The translations under genes and the position numbers were made by a program. Shown here in pieces: positions 8,629 through 15,959 of a DNA stretch of 64,000 bases. This DNA is from Mucilaginibacter ginsenosidivorax (GTDB lineage: Bacteria; Bacteroidota; Bacteroidia; Sphingobacteriales; Sphingobacteriaceae). The stretch spans positions 4,898,001-4,962,000 of the forward strand of contig NZ_CP042437.1 of assembly GCF_007971525.1 (NCBI RefSeq). Reading direction: 5' to 3'. Position 1 is the stretch's first letter, and every line of letters begins with the position of its first letter. Under the pieces are notes generated by a model that was given only the letters and a program-made list of their open reading frames with translations, was not told the DNA's origin and did no database searches.

Positions 8629-9276
8629 TTAATCAGCTTTATAATTTAATGCTTGGTGGTATTGTTTAACTTTTTGTTCGGGGTTTGCGGCGCTCAGCAA
8701 TCCGGATATTACCGCCACGCCATCAAAGGGTGCTTGTTTTTTTAGGGCGATGATATTTTCGGGTGTCATACCGCCGGAAACAAAAACCGGCATCCTGGTC
8801 ATTTTTTTTGCCTCCTTCACGGTAGCGGGCATTACAATGGTACAGCTGCCGGCCGAAGAAGAGGGGAACATGGAGCAGAACGACACATAATCTAACCCGT
8901 GCTCGTCAGCCCAGGCTATATCATCAAGATTACCCGAGCAGGTGATGCCGGCCAGGAACGGTTTGCCAATGTTTACCAATATGGTATCAAAGTAATGTGG
9001 TATGCCATCAAAATGGACACCATCTAAAAAAGGCGAAGCCTGTAATAATTGCCATTCCTGGTTTATCAATAAAGGCACCCGGTAAAAGCGGCAAAGGCCG
9101 GCTATATGTTCAATCAGGCTTAATTTATCGGCACCGGCAGGCCAGTTGTTCCAGATCTGTACTACCTGGATACCACCCTTTAACGCATCGGCCAGTTTTT
9201 GCAATAGTAAATTAAGCTCCATGGCGGGGTTAAGTACCAGGTAAATACCGCCGGTTATTTTAAGACGTGTTTTCAT
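8629..9276 (-). CDS. Divergent thiamine-phosphate synthase (ThiE/TenI-like) protein
   Basis: A 215-residue TIM-barrel protein. Start chosen at 9276 because it forms a classic ATGA overlap with the upstream stop; an ATG two codons earlier is possible. The C-terminal phosphate-binding part is ThiE-like (VSGGMTPENI, then DGVAVISGLLSA), as are GVHFD and LDYVSF. Key ThiE residues differ. The pyrimidine/pyrophosphate motif QxRxK is QIWNN (40-44), the metal-binding Asn-Asp is INQE (71-74), and the (F)PTxTK loop is MFPSSSAGSC (136-145). It may therefore act on another substrate or not be a true ThiE. It is third in the riboswitch operon. Confidence 0.78.
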   Translation of the reverse strand: MKTRLKITGGIYLVLNPAMELNLLLQKLADALKGGIQVVQIWNNWPAGADKLSLIEHIAGLCRFYRVPLLINQEWQLLQASPFLDGVHFDGIPHYFDTILVNIGKPFLAGITCSGNLDDIAWADEHGLDYVSFCSMFPSSSAGSCTIVMPATVKEAKKMTRMPVFVSGGMTPENIIALKKQAPFDGVAVISGLLSAANPEQKVKQYHQALNYKAD

Positions 9277-10313
9277 TTCCATCCGTTTTTATAGGCATTA
9301 AAAAATGCGCCCCAGTAAGGGTCGGTAGCATGATAGGGCATTGGTTTTTCAACGCCGTTTTCTGTTAAAGTGTAACCCTTTGTTTTGTCGGTAAATGTGC
9401 CGATTGCGGTTGCCTTGATGTTGTTTTGCTGCAGGTACTGAATAACATACTGAACCTGTTCCGGATTCACCGACATCACCATCGAGCCAGCGCCAACGCA
9501 AAACCGGGAGTCAATACCAAACAAACCGCATATTGCCTGCTGGGCAGTGCCCAACGGTAATAAATCGCTGTCGATGCTTACACCGTTGCCCGAGGCTATG
9601 GCCATTTCGTAAACGGCACCCAATACGCCGCCTTCGGTTACATCGTGCATGGCGGTTATACCGCCTGCTGCGGCTGCAGTTAAGGCATCTTTTAATGACG
9701 ATGTTTGATAAAACAACCCGCAGGCCTGATCGTAAACTTCCTTACCTAATTTGTTTTTCACCGTCTCGGGGAAACTCATGGCCAGTATGGCGGCTGATGA
9801 CATAGCGCAATCTTTGGTTACCAACACTACATCGCCTGCCCGGGCTTTGTGGCTTATCAAAATATTGGGCAGCGGTGCGGTAAGCAGCATGGTGCCGCCG
9901 CCTGCAATGGTGGAGTTTTGCTGTGGGATACGCCCGGTATGTCCGCCGGTAATGGCTACGCCAACATCGTTACAATATTGGTGGACGAAATCCCAATAGG
10001 TAATCAAATCTGCTTCCGGCAGATCCTCGGGCAGGTTCAGCACCATTTGGGCGTATTGCGGGGCAAAACCGGTTGTGGCCATATCATTAGCCATTAAGTG
10101 CACCGATAGCCATGCCGATTCCTGTAAACCCAGCGATGGGATAAGGGAAAGCGGATCGCTGGTCATGGCCAGCCCTAAGCCATTGGGCAGCTCAACCAGC
10201 GAGACATCTACACCAAAGGCGGGCCCGGTTAATACTTCGCTACGGGGGCGGCCGCAGCGCGGCAGAATGATTTCATCAAAACCGCCGCTGCTTATTTTTC
10301 CGGTTAAAGGCAT
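9273..10313 (-). CDS. AIR-synthase-related (PurM/HypE/ThiL superfamily) protein
   Basis: A 346-residue protein with the PurM superfamily layout: N-terminal GKISSGGFDEIILPRCG, then AMTSDPLSLIPS, ANDMATTGFAPQ (the usual N/S-D-x-A position), GGHTGRIPQ and AGDVVLVTKDCAMS. The C-terminal part has MHDVTEGGVLGAVYEMA and a Gly-rich tail. The superfamily uses ATP to activate a substrate (AIR synthase, ThiL thiamine-phosphate kinase, HypE, selenophosphate synthetase). It is neither a clear ThiL nor a clear HypE, and no hydrogenase genes are present. It lies 7 bases after the methyltransferase gene and overlaps the ThiE-like gene by 4 bases. The TPP riboswitch upstream ties it to thiamin metabolism. Confidence 0.8.
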   Translation of the reverse strand: MPLTGKISSGGFDEIILPRCGRPRSEVLTGPAFGVDVSLVELPNGLGLAMTSDPLSLIPSLGLQESAWLSVHLMANDMATTGFAPQYAQMVLNLPEDLPEADLITYWDFVHQYCNDVGVAITGGHTGRIPQQNSTIAGGGTMLLTAPLPNILISHKARAGDVVLVTKDCAMSSAAILAMSFPETVKNKLGKEVYDQACGLFYQTSSLKDALTAAAAGGITAMHDVTEGGVLGAVYEMAIASGNGVSIDSDLLPLGTAQQAICGLFGIDSRFCVGAGSMVMSVNPEQVQYVIQYLQQNNIKATAIGTFTDKTKGYTLTENGVEKPMPYHATDPYWGAFFNAYKNGWK

Positions 10314-10320
10314 AAGGCTA

Positions 10321-11037
10321 TCAGTCTAAAAATTTTACATACAAACCAAAAAAATCGCCCACGGGTATACTCCATTGCTGTACCGGGAACCATTCGGGCA
10401 GGCCGGTGCAGGTCCACTCGAGGCTATAGGATCTGCCTTTTAACGCTTCATCAATTTTTGCAGTAAGCATGGCCGGGGTGTAAAATGTTGCCGTAACATA
10501 AAACGGATTTTTACCAAAAGCCTGTTGTACCCGGCGGCGCAGTACCTTGGGCGAATTGCGGTTCATCATACCAAAAGCAATGCCGCAGCGTGCCACCCTC
10601 GCGGCTTCGCGTATCACCTGTACCGGGTCGCGGTAGTACTCAAAGGTGGTAATAAAGGCCAGGGCATCAAAAGTATGGTCCTTAAACGGCATAAAATGCG
10701 AATCGGCATTTACCAGGTCGCCTTTAAACAGGTGTACCGCCTGGCCAAGCATAAAAGGCGAAAGATCGCCGCCGGTGGCATCAATACCTATCTCGTGCCA
10801 CCAGCGGGTAAACCGGGTAGTACCGCAGCCAAATTCCAGTAGTTCTTTTACCCGCGGGTCTTTACCCAGTAGCTGTCCCATTACCTTTTTTTGCCATACT
10901 TCGGCGCGTTTGTAGCGGCCTTCGTACCATTGCTCATAAGTATCGGTGTGTTCGCGGTTAAAAAACCACTCTTTGCGGCCCTGCCAGTTGCTAAGGCTTT
11001 GGGTCACCAGGCCAAAATTGTTTTTTTGAAGCTCCAT
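10321..11037 (-). CDS. Class I SAM-dependent methyltransferase, first gene of the TPP-riboswitch operon
   Basis: A 238-residue soluble methyltransferase. The N-terminal helix region has REHTDTYEQWYEGRY, followed by motif I LLEFGCGTTRF (67-77), GIDATGGDLSPFML (acidic end of strand 2), FKDHTFDALAFITTFEYYRDP (strand 4 region) and a C-terminal WFPVQQWSIPVGDFFGLYVKF. The acceptor is unknown. The leader contains a TPP riboswitch followed by an intrinsic terminator ending about 20 bases before the ATG, so expression should fall when thiamin pyrophosphate is plentiful. No methyltransferase is part of the textbook thiamin pathway, which makes this assignment notable. Confidence 0.82.
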   Translation of the reverse strand: MELQKNNFGLVTQSLSNWQGRKEWFFNREHTDTYEQWYEGRYKRAEVWQKKVMGQLLGKDPRVKELLEFGCGTTRFTRWWHEIGIDATGGDLSPFMLGQAVHLFKGDLVNADSHFMPFKDHTFDALAFITTFEYYRDPVQVIREAARVARCGIAFGMMNRNSPKVLRRRVQQAFGKNPFYVTATFYTPAMLTAKIDEALKGRSYSLEWTCTGLPEWFPVQQWSIPVGDFFGLYVKFLD

Positions 11038-11055
11038 TTATTCCATTATTAAATT

Positions 11056-11106
11056 AAAAAAGCCTTGTTCCTAAAACCGTAAATACGGGTACAGGAACAA
11101 GGCTTT
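11056..11106 (-). terminator. Intrinsic terminator downstream of the TPP riboswitch (attenuator)
   Basis: On the minus strand the arms AAAGCCTTGTTCCT (11093-11106) and AGGAACAAGGCTTT (11059-11072) pair perfectly around a loop of about 20 bases, followed by a T run. It lies between the riboswitch and the first ATG (11037), so it most likely executes riboswitch control by premature termination. Confidence 0.85.
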
Positions 11107-11139
11107 ATATGGACAAACGGCTACACCGCGAACAATAAT

Positions 11140-11234
11140 GGCCCATGCATCCCTACGCCGGTATTATCCGTGTCAGGTTCTCCGGGTATTATCTCAGCCT
11201 GTAACCCTAATGGTTAAAAGCACCCCGTGCAAGT
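11140..11234 (-). promoter_or_regulatory. TPP (THI-box) riboswitch
   Basis: Read on the minus strand, the leader has the conserved TPP aptamer landmarks in order: GGGGTGC (11220-11226), GGCTGAGATAATACCC with the CTGAGA box (11192-11197), ACCTGACACGGATAATACC and GCGTAGGGATGCA (ending near 11146). The aptamer binds thiamin pyrophosphate. It precedes the attenuator terminator and the methyltransferase / PurM-like / ThiE-like / Trm112-like operon. The rest of the gene-free stretch 11038-11413 holds only this regulatory leader and the upstream region of the plus-strand gene at 11414. Confidence 0.93.
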
Positions 11235-11413
11235 ATGGCAGCTAAGGTAGGTAATTTTAGGAATTGGGTGGTGTTTTATTTTAGATGATTGTTATCGATG
11301 CTAAACCGCACCAGGGCAAACGCCCCATAATTATGAAGAAATAATGAACTCAGGAAAACCTTTTAAACCACATGTTTTGTTTTTTGTCACTATTAAAACA
11401 CTAAAAATTACTT

Positions 11414-12583
11414 ATGAAAAGGATATTCAGAAACATAGTTTTAATTGCGGGCCTTGCAGCTGCAGCCCCGCAGGTTAATGCACAGGTGAGTGTAGGCATC
11501 AGTATATCTGCACATATTGCGCCACCGGCATTGCCGGTTTACACACAGCCCGTTTGCCCCGGCGATGGTTATATATGGACACCGGGTTATTGGGCGTACG
11601 CCGATCCAGATGGCTATTACTGGGTGCCGGGTGTTTGGGTAAGGCCGCCGCATTTTGGATTGCTTTGGACACCGGCCTACTGGGGCTTTGAGGATGGGGT
11701 GTACGGCTTTCACGCAGGATATTGGGGGCCGCATGTTGGTTTTTATGGCGGTATTAATTACGGCTATGGTTATGGCGGTGTAGGGTTTGGCGGCGGTATT
11801 TGGGCGGGTAACGTATTCAGGTACAATACTGCGGTGGCAAACGTAAATACCACTATTGTGCATAATACCTATGTAAACAATACGGTAATTAATAATACCA
11901 CCGTAAACCGTACCAGCTTTAACGGGCAGGGTGGGGTTAATGCCAGGCCTAACGAGCAGGAGCGTACCGCTATGAACGAGCATCATACACAGCCAACATC
12001 AAACCAGCTTGACCATGAACGAACTGCCAGTCATGACCGTAGTCAGTTTGCGTCTGCCAATCATGGCGCACCGGGCACTACAGCTATGAACAGGGTAGAC
12101 GGGCGCCGGTTTGACCAGCAAGGCCGTATTGCGAACGGTGTTTCATCAGGCAAATTAACCGCAGGCGAAACTAAAAACCTGGAGAACCGCGAGGCAAATT
12201 TGAATAAAGAAGTGCGCACCGACAGGGCAAATAATGATGGCCATTTAACTAACCAGGAGAAAAGCCAGGTAAACCAGCAGCAAAATAGGATAAGTAATTC
12301 CATAAATGCCGACAAACATAATAGCAACAACGCTCATTATGGCGATAACCCGATAGGCGAAAGACGAGCCAATCAACAGCAAAGGGTAGCGCAGGGTATT
12401 CGTAACGGGCAGATGAATGCGGGTGAGGTTGCCAGGACCGAAAACCGTGAGCAGGGGATTAACCGTACTATCCGCGCCAACCGCCAGGCTAATGGTGGCG
12501 GCTTAAACAGAGAACAATTCAGGCAGGCCACCCGGCAGCAAAACCGTGCAGGCAGGCAAATAAACCGCCAGCGCCACGGGTAA
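11414..12583 (+). CDS. Exported WXXGXW-repeat protein with EF-hand-like repeats
   Basis: A 389-residue protein with a cleavable signal peptide (about residues 1-24, ending VNAQ). It has a Tyr/Trp/Gly-rich region of WxxGxW-type repeats (YIWTPGYWAYADPDGYYWVPGVW), then a Gly/Tyr-rich and an Asn/Thr-rich linker. The C-terminal half has two copies of a repeat of about 70 residues: QQGRIANGVSSGKLTAGE with DGHLTNQEKSQ, and QQQRVAQGIRNGQMNAGE with GGGLNREQFRQ. The GxLTxxE spacing recalls degenerate EF-hands. A periplasmic or surface location is expected; function unknown. It is followed by its own terminator. Confidence 0.82.
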   Translation: MKRIFRNIVLIAGLAAAAPQVNAQVSVGISISAHIAPPALPVYTQPVCPGDGYIWTPGYWAYADPDGYYWVPGVWVRPPHFGLLWTPAYWGFEDGVYGFHAGYWGPHVGFYGGINYGYGYGGVGFGGGIWAGNVFRYNTAVANVNTTIVHNTYVNNTVINNTTVNRTSFNGQGGVNARPNEQERTAMNEHHTQPTSNQLDHERTASHDRSQFASANHGAPGTTAMNRVDGRRFDQQGRIANGVSSGKLTAGETKNLENREANLNKEVRTDRANNDGHLTNQEKSQVNQQQNRISNSINADKHNSNNAHYGDNPIGERRANQQQRVAQGIRNGQMNAGEVARTENREQGINRTIRANRQANGGGLNREQFRQATRQQNRAGRQINRQRHG

Positions 12584-12605
12584 TTTGGACGCTATTATAA
12601 TATAG

Positions 12606-12642
12606 AAAAAAGGCTGTATCAGTAATGATAACAGCCTTTTTT
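12606..12642 (+). terminator. Intrinsic terminator
   Basis: AAAAAAGGCTGT (12606-12617) pairs with ACAGCCTTTTTT (12631-12642) just after the WXXGXW gene. The symmetric A and T runs would let it work in both directions. Confidence 0.85.
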
Positions 12643-12819
12643 GGTTGAGGGCCCTCCGTGTTACCTCAATTTTTATTTTATCAGGATAATATGCGTAAAA
12701 AATAACCTGGTAGCACGCAACTGCCTGCCAGCGTTTTACGTAGTAAGATAGAGCGCTGATAATTAGCGCAAAAACACCCTGTAAATACTAAACTATTGAT
12801 TGATTTTACCGAACATAAA

Positions 12820-13836
12820 ATGAGTGTCGATACGATATTTTCTTTTAATGAAGATCAATTCAATCAATTATTCCCGTTTTATATTCTTATCAACGAAGAT
12901 TTTTCTATTCAATCGTGCGGTAACAGCTTAAAAAAGCTGTTGGAGCGTGAGCCTCAGGGGAGTTTTGATCTTTGTTTCCGTCTAAAGCGACCTGCAGGAA
13001 TCCTACCTGATTTTTCTTCCATCTTGGCAATGTGCAATCAATTGGTGATAATTGAAGTTAACAATCCATTTAATGATATATTAAGAGGGCAGTTTGAACT
13101 TCTGAAAGATTCAAGACAGTTGCTTTTTATAGGTTCGCCCTGGTTTGATAACATGACAGACGTTAAGCAACACCACCTTACTCTGCATGATTTTGCTTTT
13201 CACGATCCGTTAATTGATCTTTTGCATGTGCTTAAAACCAAGGATATCGTAAATGATGACTTAAGGCAGTTACTTACCACCCTTCATCGCAAAAAAAACG
13301 AGTTAAGAAAGGCTACCGATGAAATTGAAGAGATTGCGCTTTTTGCACTGCAAAACCCCGATCCGTTGTTTAGGATTGCGACCGATGGCCATATTTTGAT
13401 GAGCAACCCTGCAGCCGACCAGATTGCATGTTTTAGTTTTGAGGGCAAAACCTACTGCCGTGAAGAGTTTTGGAAGCATATTTTAAAACTACAAACTTCT
13501 TTTGATATGCCGTTTGAGGCCGGTTATGACAACAAGATATACTCCTTTGTGTGCCGCTACATTGCCGACCACGACTATATTAATGTTTATGGCAGGGATG
13601 TTACCGAGAAAGAAGAAGTTAAACACGATAATGAGAAAAAAAGTATGGCTTTGGCTAAGGTTGCGTTTGATCAAACACACCTGGTAAGGGCGCCACTGGC
13701 CAATATTTTAGGCCTGGTTAACCTGTTGGAAATGAACAAGGCCGAAGGTGAAATAGATCCATTAATTTTGCCGCTGCTGTTGCAAAGCGCCAAAAAACTC
13801 GATATTGTAATAAACGAAATAGTAAATTTGATATAA
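12820..13836 (+). CDS. HNOBA-PAS-DHp signalling protein without a kinase ATPase domain
   Basis: A 338-residue protein; the first ATG is 12820 (a TTG 24 bases earlier is less likely). Residues about 12-150 match the HNOBA domain of soluble guanylate cyclases: FPFYILINEDFSIQSCGNSL, then LLKDSRQLLFIGSPW, then TLHDFAFHDPLIDLL. A coiled coil (LHRKKNELRKATDEIEEIALFAL) leads into a PAS domain (about 175-265, DPLFRIATDGHILMSNPA) and a histidine-kinase dimerisation helix with His287 in QTHLVRAPLANILGL. The protein ends there, with no HATPase domain in any nearby frame. The H-NOX gene follows 179 bases downstream. It probably relays a gas signal by phosphotransfer or by partner binding. Confidence 0.85.
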   Translation: MSVDTIFSFNEDQFNQLFPFYILINEDFSIQSCGNSLKKLLEREPQGSFDLCFRLKRPAGILPDFSSILAMCNQLVIIEVNNPFNDILRGQFELLKDSRQLLFIGSPWFDNMTDVKQHHLTLHDFAFHDPLIDLLHVLKTKDIVNDDLRQLLTTLHRKKNELRKATDEIEEIALFALQNPDPLFRIATDGHILMSNPAADQIACFSFEGKTYCREEFWKHILKLQTSFDMPFEAGYDNKIYSFVCRYIADHDYINVYGRDVTEKEEVKHDNEKKSMALAKVAFDQTHLVRAPLANILGLVNLLEMNKAEGEIDPLILPLLLQSAKKLDIVINEIVNLI

Positions 13837-14015
13837 ACATCATTAAGCTTGTTTGTAGTGCTTATTTATAACAACCTATCGCACGTGCTTTGCGTTAGAA
13901 ACCTTATTTCGCGAACCATATTTTTTTGATAGCAAAGGAAAATGGCGCCACCGATATTTTACCAGGCCGGATAATGCCCCGGGATGTTTTTTTAGCCGAA
14001 CTTAAACTTTAAAAA

Positions 14016-14558
14016 ATGTACGGAATAGTTAACAAAGCGATAGAAGACTTAGTAATAGCAAACTTTGGCGAAGAGAAGTGGGAGGCCGTTAAGCTGCGCA
14101 CAAAGCTGGATATAGATTTTTTTATAAGCAGCGAACCGTATGACGATGACCTTACCTATAGCCTGGCCAATGCTGTAAGCGAAGAGATGAATATGTCTGT
14201 CGCCGATGTTTTAGAGGCATTTGGCGAATGGTGGATATTAAAAACCGGGAAAGAAAAATACGGGGATTTGATGGAAGCCGGCGGCGAGCATTTAAAAGCT
14301 TTCCTGATTAATTTGCCTATGTTTCATAACCGTATTATGCTGATATACCCCAAGTTGACGCCGCCGGAATTCCGGGTTACAGATATTGAGGAAAACAGTA
14401 TCCTGGTGCATTATTTTTCTAAGCGGATTGGTTTAAAAGCATTTGTAAGAGGTTTATTACTTGGCCTGGGGAAAATGTATGGCACTCCGGCACAAGTTTC
14501 ACTGTTAGCCGACAGGGATGCCGGCGACGATCACGAAATTTTCAAGGTAAGCTGGTGA
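14016..14558 (+). CDS. H-NOX (heme NO-binding) sensor protein
   Basis: A 180-residue stand-alone H-NOX domain, the usual length. The heme-ligating His is His104 in PMFHNRIMLIYPKLTPPEF. The YxSxR propionate-binding motif is Tyr133-Phe-Ser135-Lys-Arg137, followed by GLKAFVRGLLLGLGKMYG. The N-terminus MYGIVNKAIEDLV is typical. It should bind heme and sense nitric oxide; no distal Tyr is evident near residue 142, which favours NO over O2, though that alignment is by eye. Its partner is the HNOBA-PAS-DHp protein just upstream on the same strand. The gene ends ahead of a shared bidirectional terminator. Confidence 0.92.
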   Translation: MYGIVNKAIEDLVIANFGEEKWEAVKLRTKLDIDFFISSEPYDDDLTYSLANAVSEEMNMSVADVLEAFGEWWILKTGKEKYGDLMEAGGEHLKAFLINLPMFHNRIMLIYPKLTPPEFRVTDIEENSILVHYFSKRIGLKAFVRGLLLGLGKMYGTPAQVSLLADRDAGDDHEIFKVSW

Positions 14559-14671
14559 GTAGCTGAAGGCTGAAAACCTAAGTAGAAAGAGAGAGCACAG
14601 ATAACTGGTTTGTACAAAATGGATAAAATTGTTACGTGTTGCATAAAACCTAATATTATACCCGTACAGGC

Positions 14672-14706
14672 AAAACAGGCCTCCTTATAAAAAGGAAGCC
14701 TGTTTT
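14672..14706. terminator. Bidirectional intrinsic terminator
   Basis: AAAACAGGCCTCCTT (14672-14686) pairs with AAGGAAGCCTGTTTT (14692-14706) between the convergent H-NOX and alcohol dehydrogenase genes, with A/T runs on both flanks. Confidence 0.85.
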
Positions 14707-14748
14707 ATTATAAAAATGCTTTCTGCTTTTAGCCTTCTGCTTTAAGCC

Positions 14749-15792
14749 TTACAAAGTGGCCATATCAATTACAAACCTGTAATGCACGTCTCCAGCAAGG
14801 GTACGCTCATAGGCTTCGTTGATCTTATCAATGCTGATCACTTCCACATCTGATGTAATGTTATGCTCGGCGCAGTAATCCAGCATTTCCTGGGTTTCTT
14901 TTATGCCGCCAACTAACGAACCCACCAAACTCCTGCGCCCCATAATGAACGGGAAAGCAGCTACCGGTGTAGGTTGTGGTGGTGCACCTAATAAAACCAT
15001 TACGCCATCGGTGGTTAGCAGGTTAAGGTACTCGTTATAATCATGGGCTGCCGAAACCGTATCGATAATAAAATTGAAGCTGTTGGCCAGTTCGGCCATG
15101 GTATCTTTATCTGTTGTCAGTTTAAAGTGGTGCGCACCCAATTCGGCGGCGTCTTTTTCTTTACTTTTTGATCGGCTTAGCATTGTCACCTCGGCACCCA
15201 TCGATGCCGCCAGTTTAACAGCCATGTGGCCCAGGCCTCCTAAACCAACTACTGCAACCCTATCACCGGCTTTTACACCCCAGTGGCGCAGCGGCGAGTA
15301 GGTGGTAATACCGGCACACAACAAAGGTGCTACCTTTTCAAGCGGCAGCTTGTCTGATACGGATAAAACAAAATGTTGTGTAACTACAATATGGCTTGAG
15401 TAGCCACCCATGGTGATGGTTTTTTTATCCTGGCTTTGCGAATTGTAGGTTTGGGTATGGCCGTTCTGACAATATTGCTCCAGGTCGTTTTTGCAATTGG
15501 CGCAATGCATGCACGAATCTACAAAGCAGCCTACGCCCACGGTATCGCCTACCTTAAACCTGCTTACGTTATCACCCACACGGGTAACCTTGCCCACAAT
15601 TTCATGGCCGGGTACGGCCGGGTAAATGGTACCGCCCCATTCGTTACGGGCAGTATGGATATCTGAGTGGCAAACACCACAATATAAAATTTTAATTTCA
15701 ACGTCGTCGGCCGCCGGTTCGCGCCTGTCAATTGAAAATGGAGCCAGGGGCGTTGTTGCTCCCTGCGCTGCATAGGCTTTTACTGATGTCAT
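14749..15792 (-). CDS. Zinc-dependent NAD(P) alcohol dehydrogenase (YahK/CAD-like)
   Basis: A 347-residue medium-chain dehydrogenase that reduces aldehydes or oxidises alcohols. Catalytic zinc ligands are Cys41 (GVCHSD), His63-Glu64 (PGHEIVG) and Cys159 (LLCAGIT). Structural zinc cysteines are Cys94, Cys97, Cys100 and Cys108 (CMHCANC...QYC). The cofactor fold has GLGGLG at 183-188 followed by SRSKSKEKDA, where Ser-Arg-Ser suggests NADPH preference. The overall pattern is that of the cinnamyl-alcohol/YahK subgroup. It is transcribed alone, convergent with the H-NOX gene. Confidence 0.92.
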   Translation of the reverse strand: MTSVKAYAAQGATTPLAPFSIDRREPAADDVEIKILYCGVCHSDIHTARNEWGGTIYPAVPGHEIVGKVTRVGDNVSRFKVGDTVGVGCFVDSCMHCANCKNDLEQYCQNGHTQTYNSQSQDKKTITMGGYSSHIVVTQHFVLSVSDKLPLEKVAPLLCAGITTYSPLRHWGVKAGDRVAVVGLGGLGHMAVKLAASMGAEVTMLSRSKSKEKDAAELGAHHFKLTTDKDTMAELANSFNFIIDTVSAAHDYNEYLNLLTTDGVMVLLGAPPQPTPVAAFPFIMGRRSLVGSLVGGIKETQEMLDYCAEHNITSDVEVISIDKINEAYERTLAGDVHYRFVIDMATL

Positions 15793-15959
15793 GGATTGAT
15801 GTTTTGTGTATTACAAAAATGCAACGTAAGTAGCAATAAATATGTTTTTGGACTGCAATTTTTTTGACATCTACACAGATTGTCAATATAGAAGATTGCC
15901 ACTATGATTAAAGGCATTTCAGGCCGGTTGTTTGACACATCTTATCCCCGAGCGCTTAC

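Noticed and set aside
13837..14015. A possible frameshifted HATPase domain between the HNOBA-PAS-DHp and H-NOX genes
   Set aside because: Only 179 bases are available and no N, G1 or G2 box is visible in any frame.
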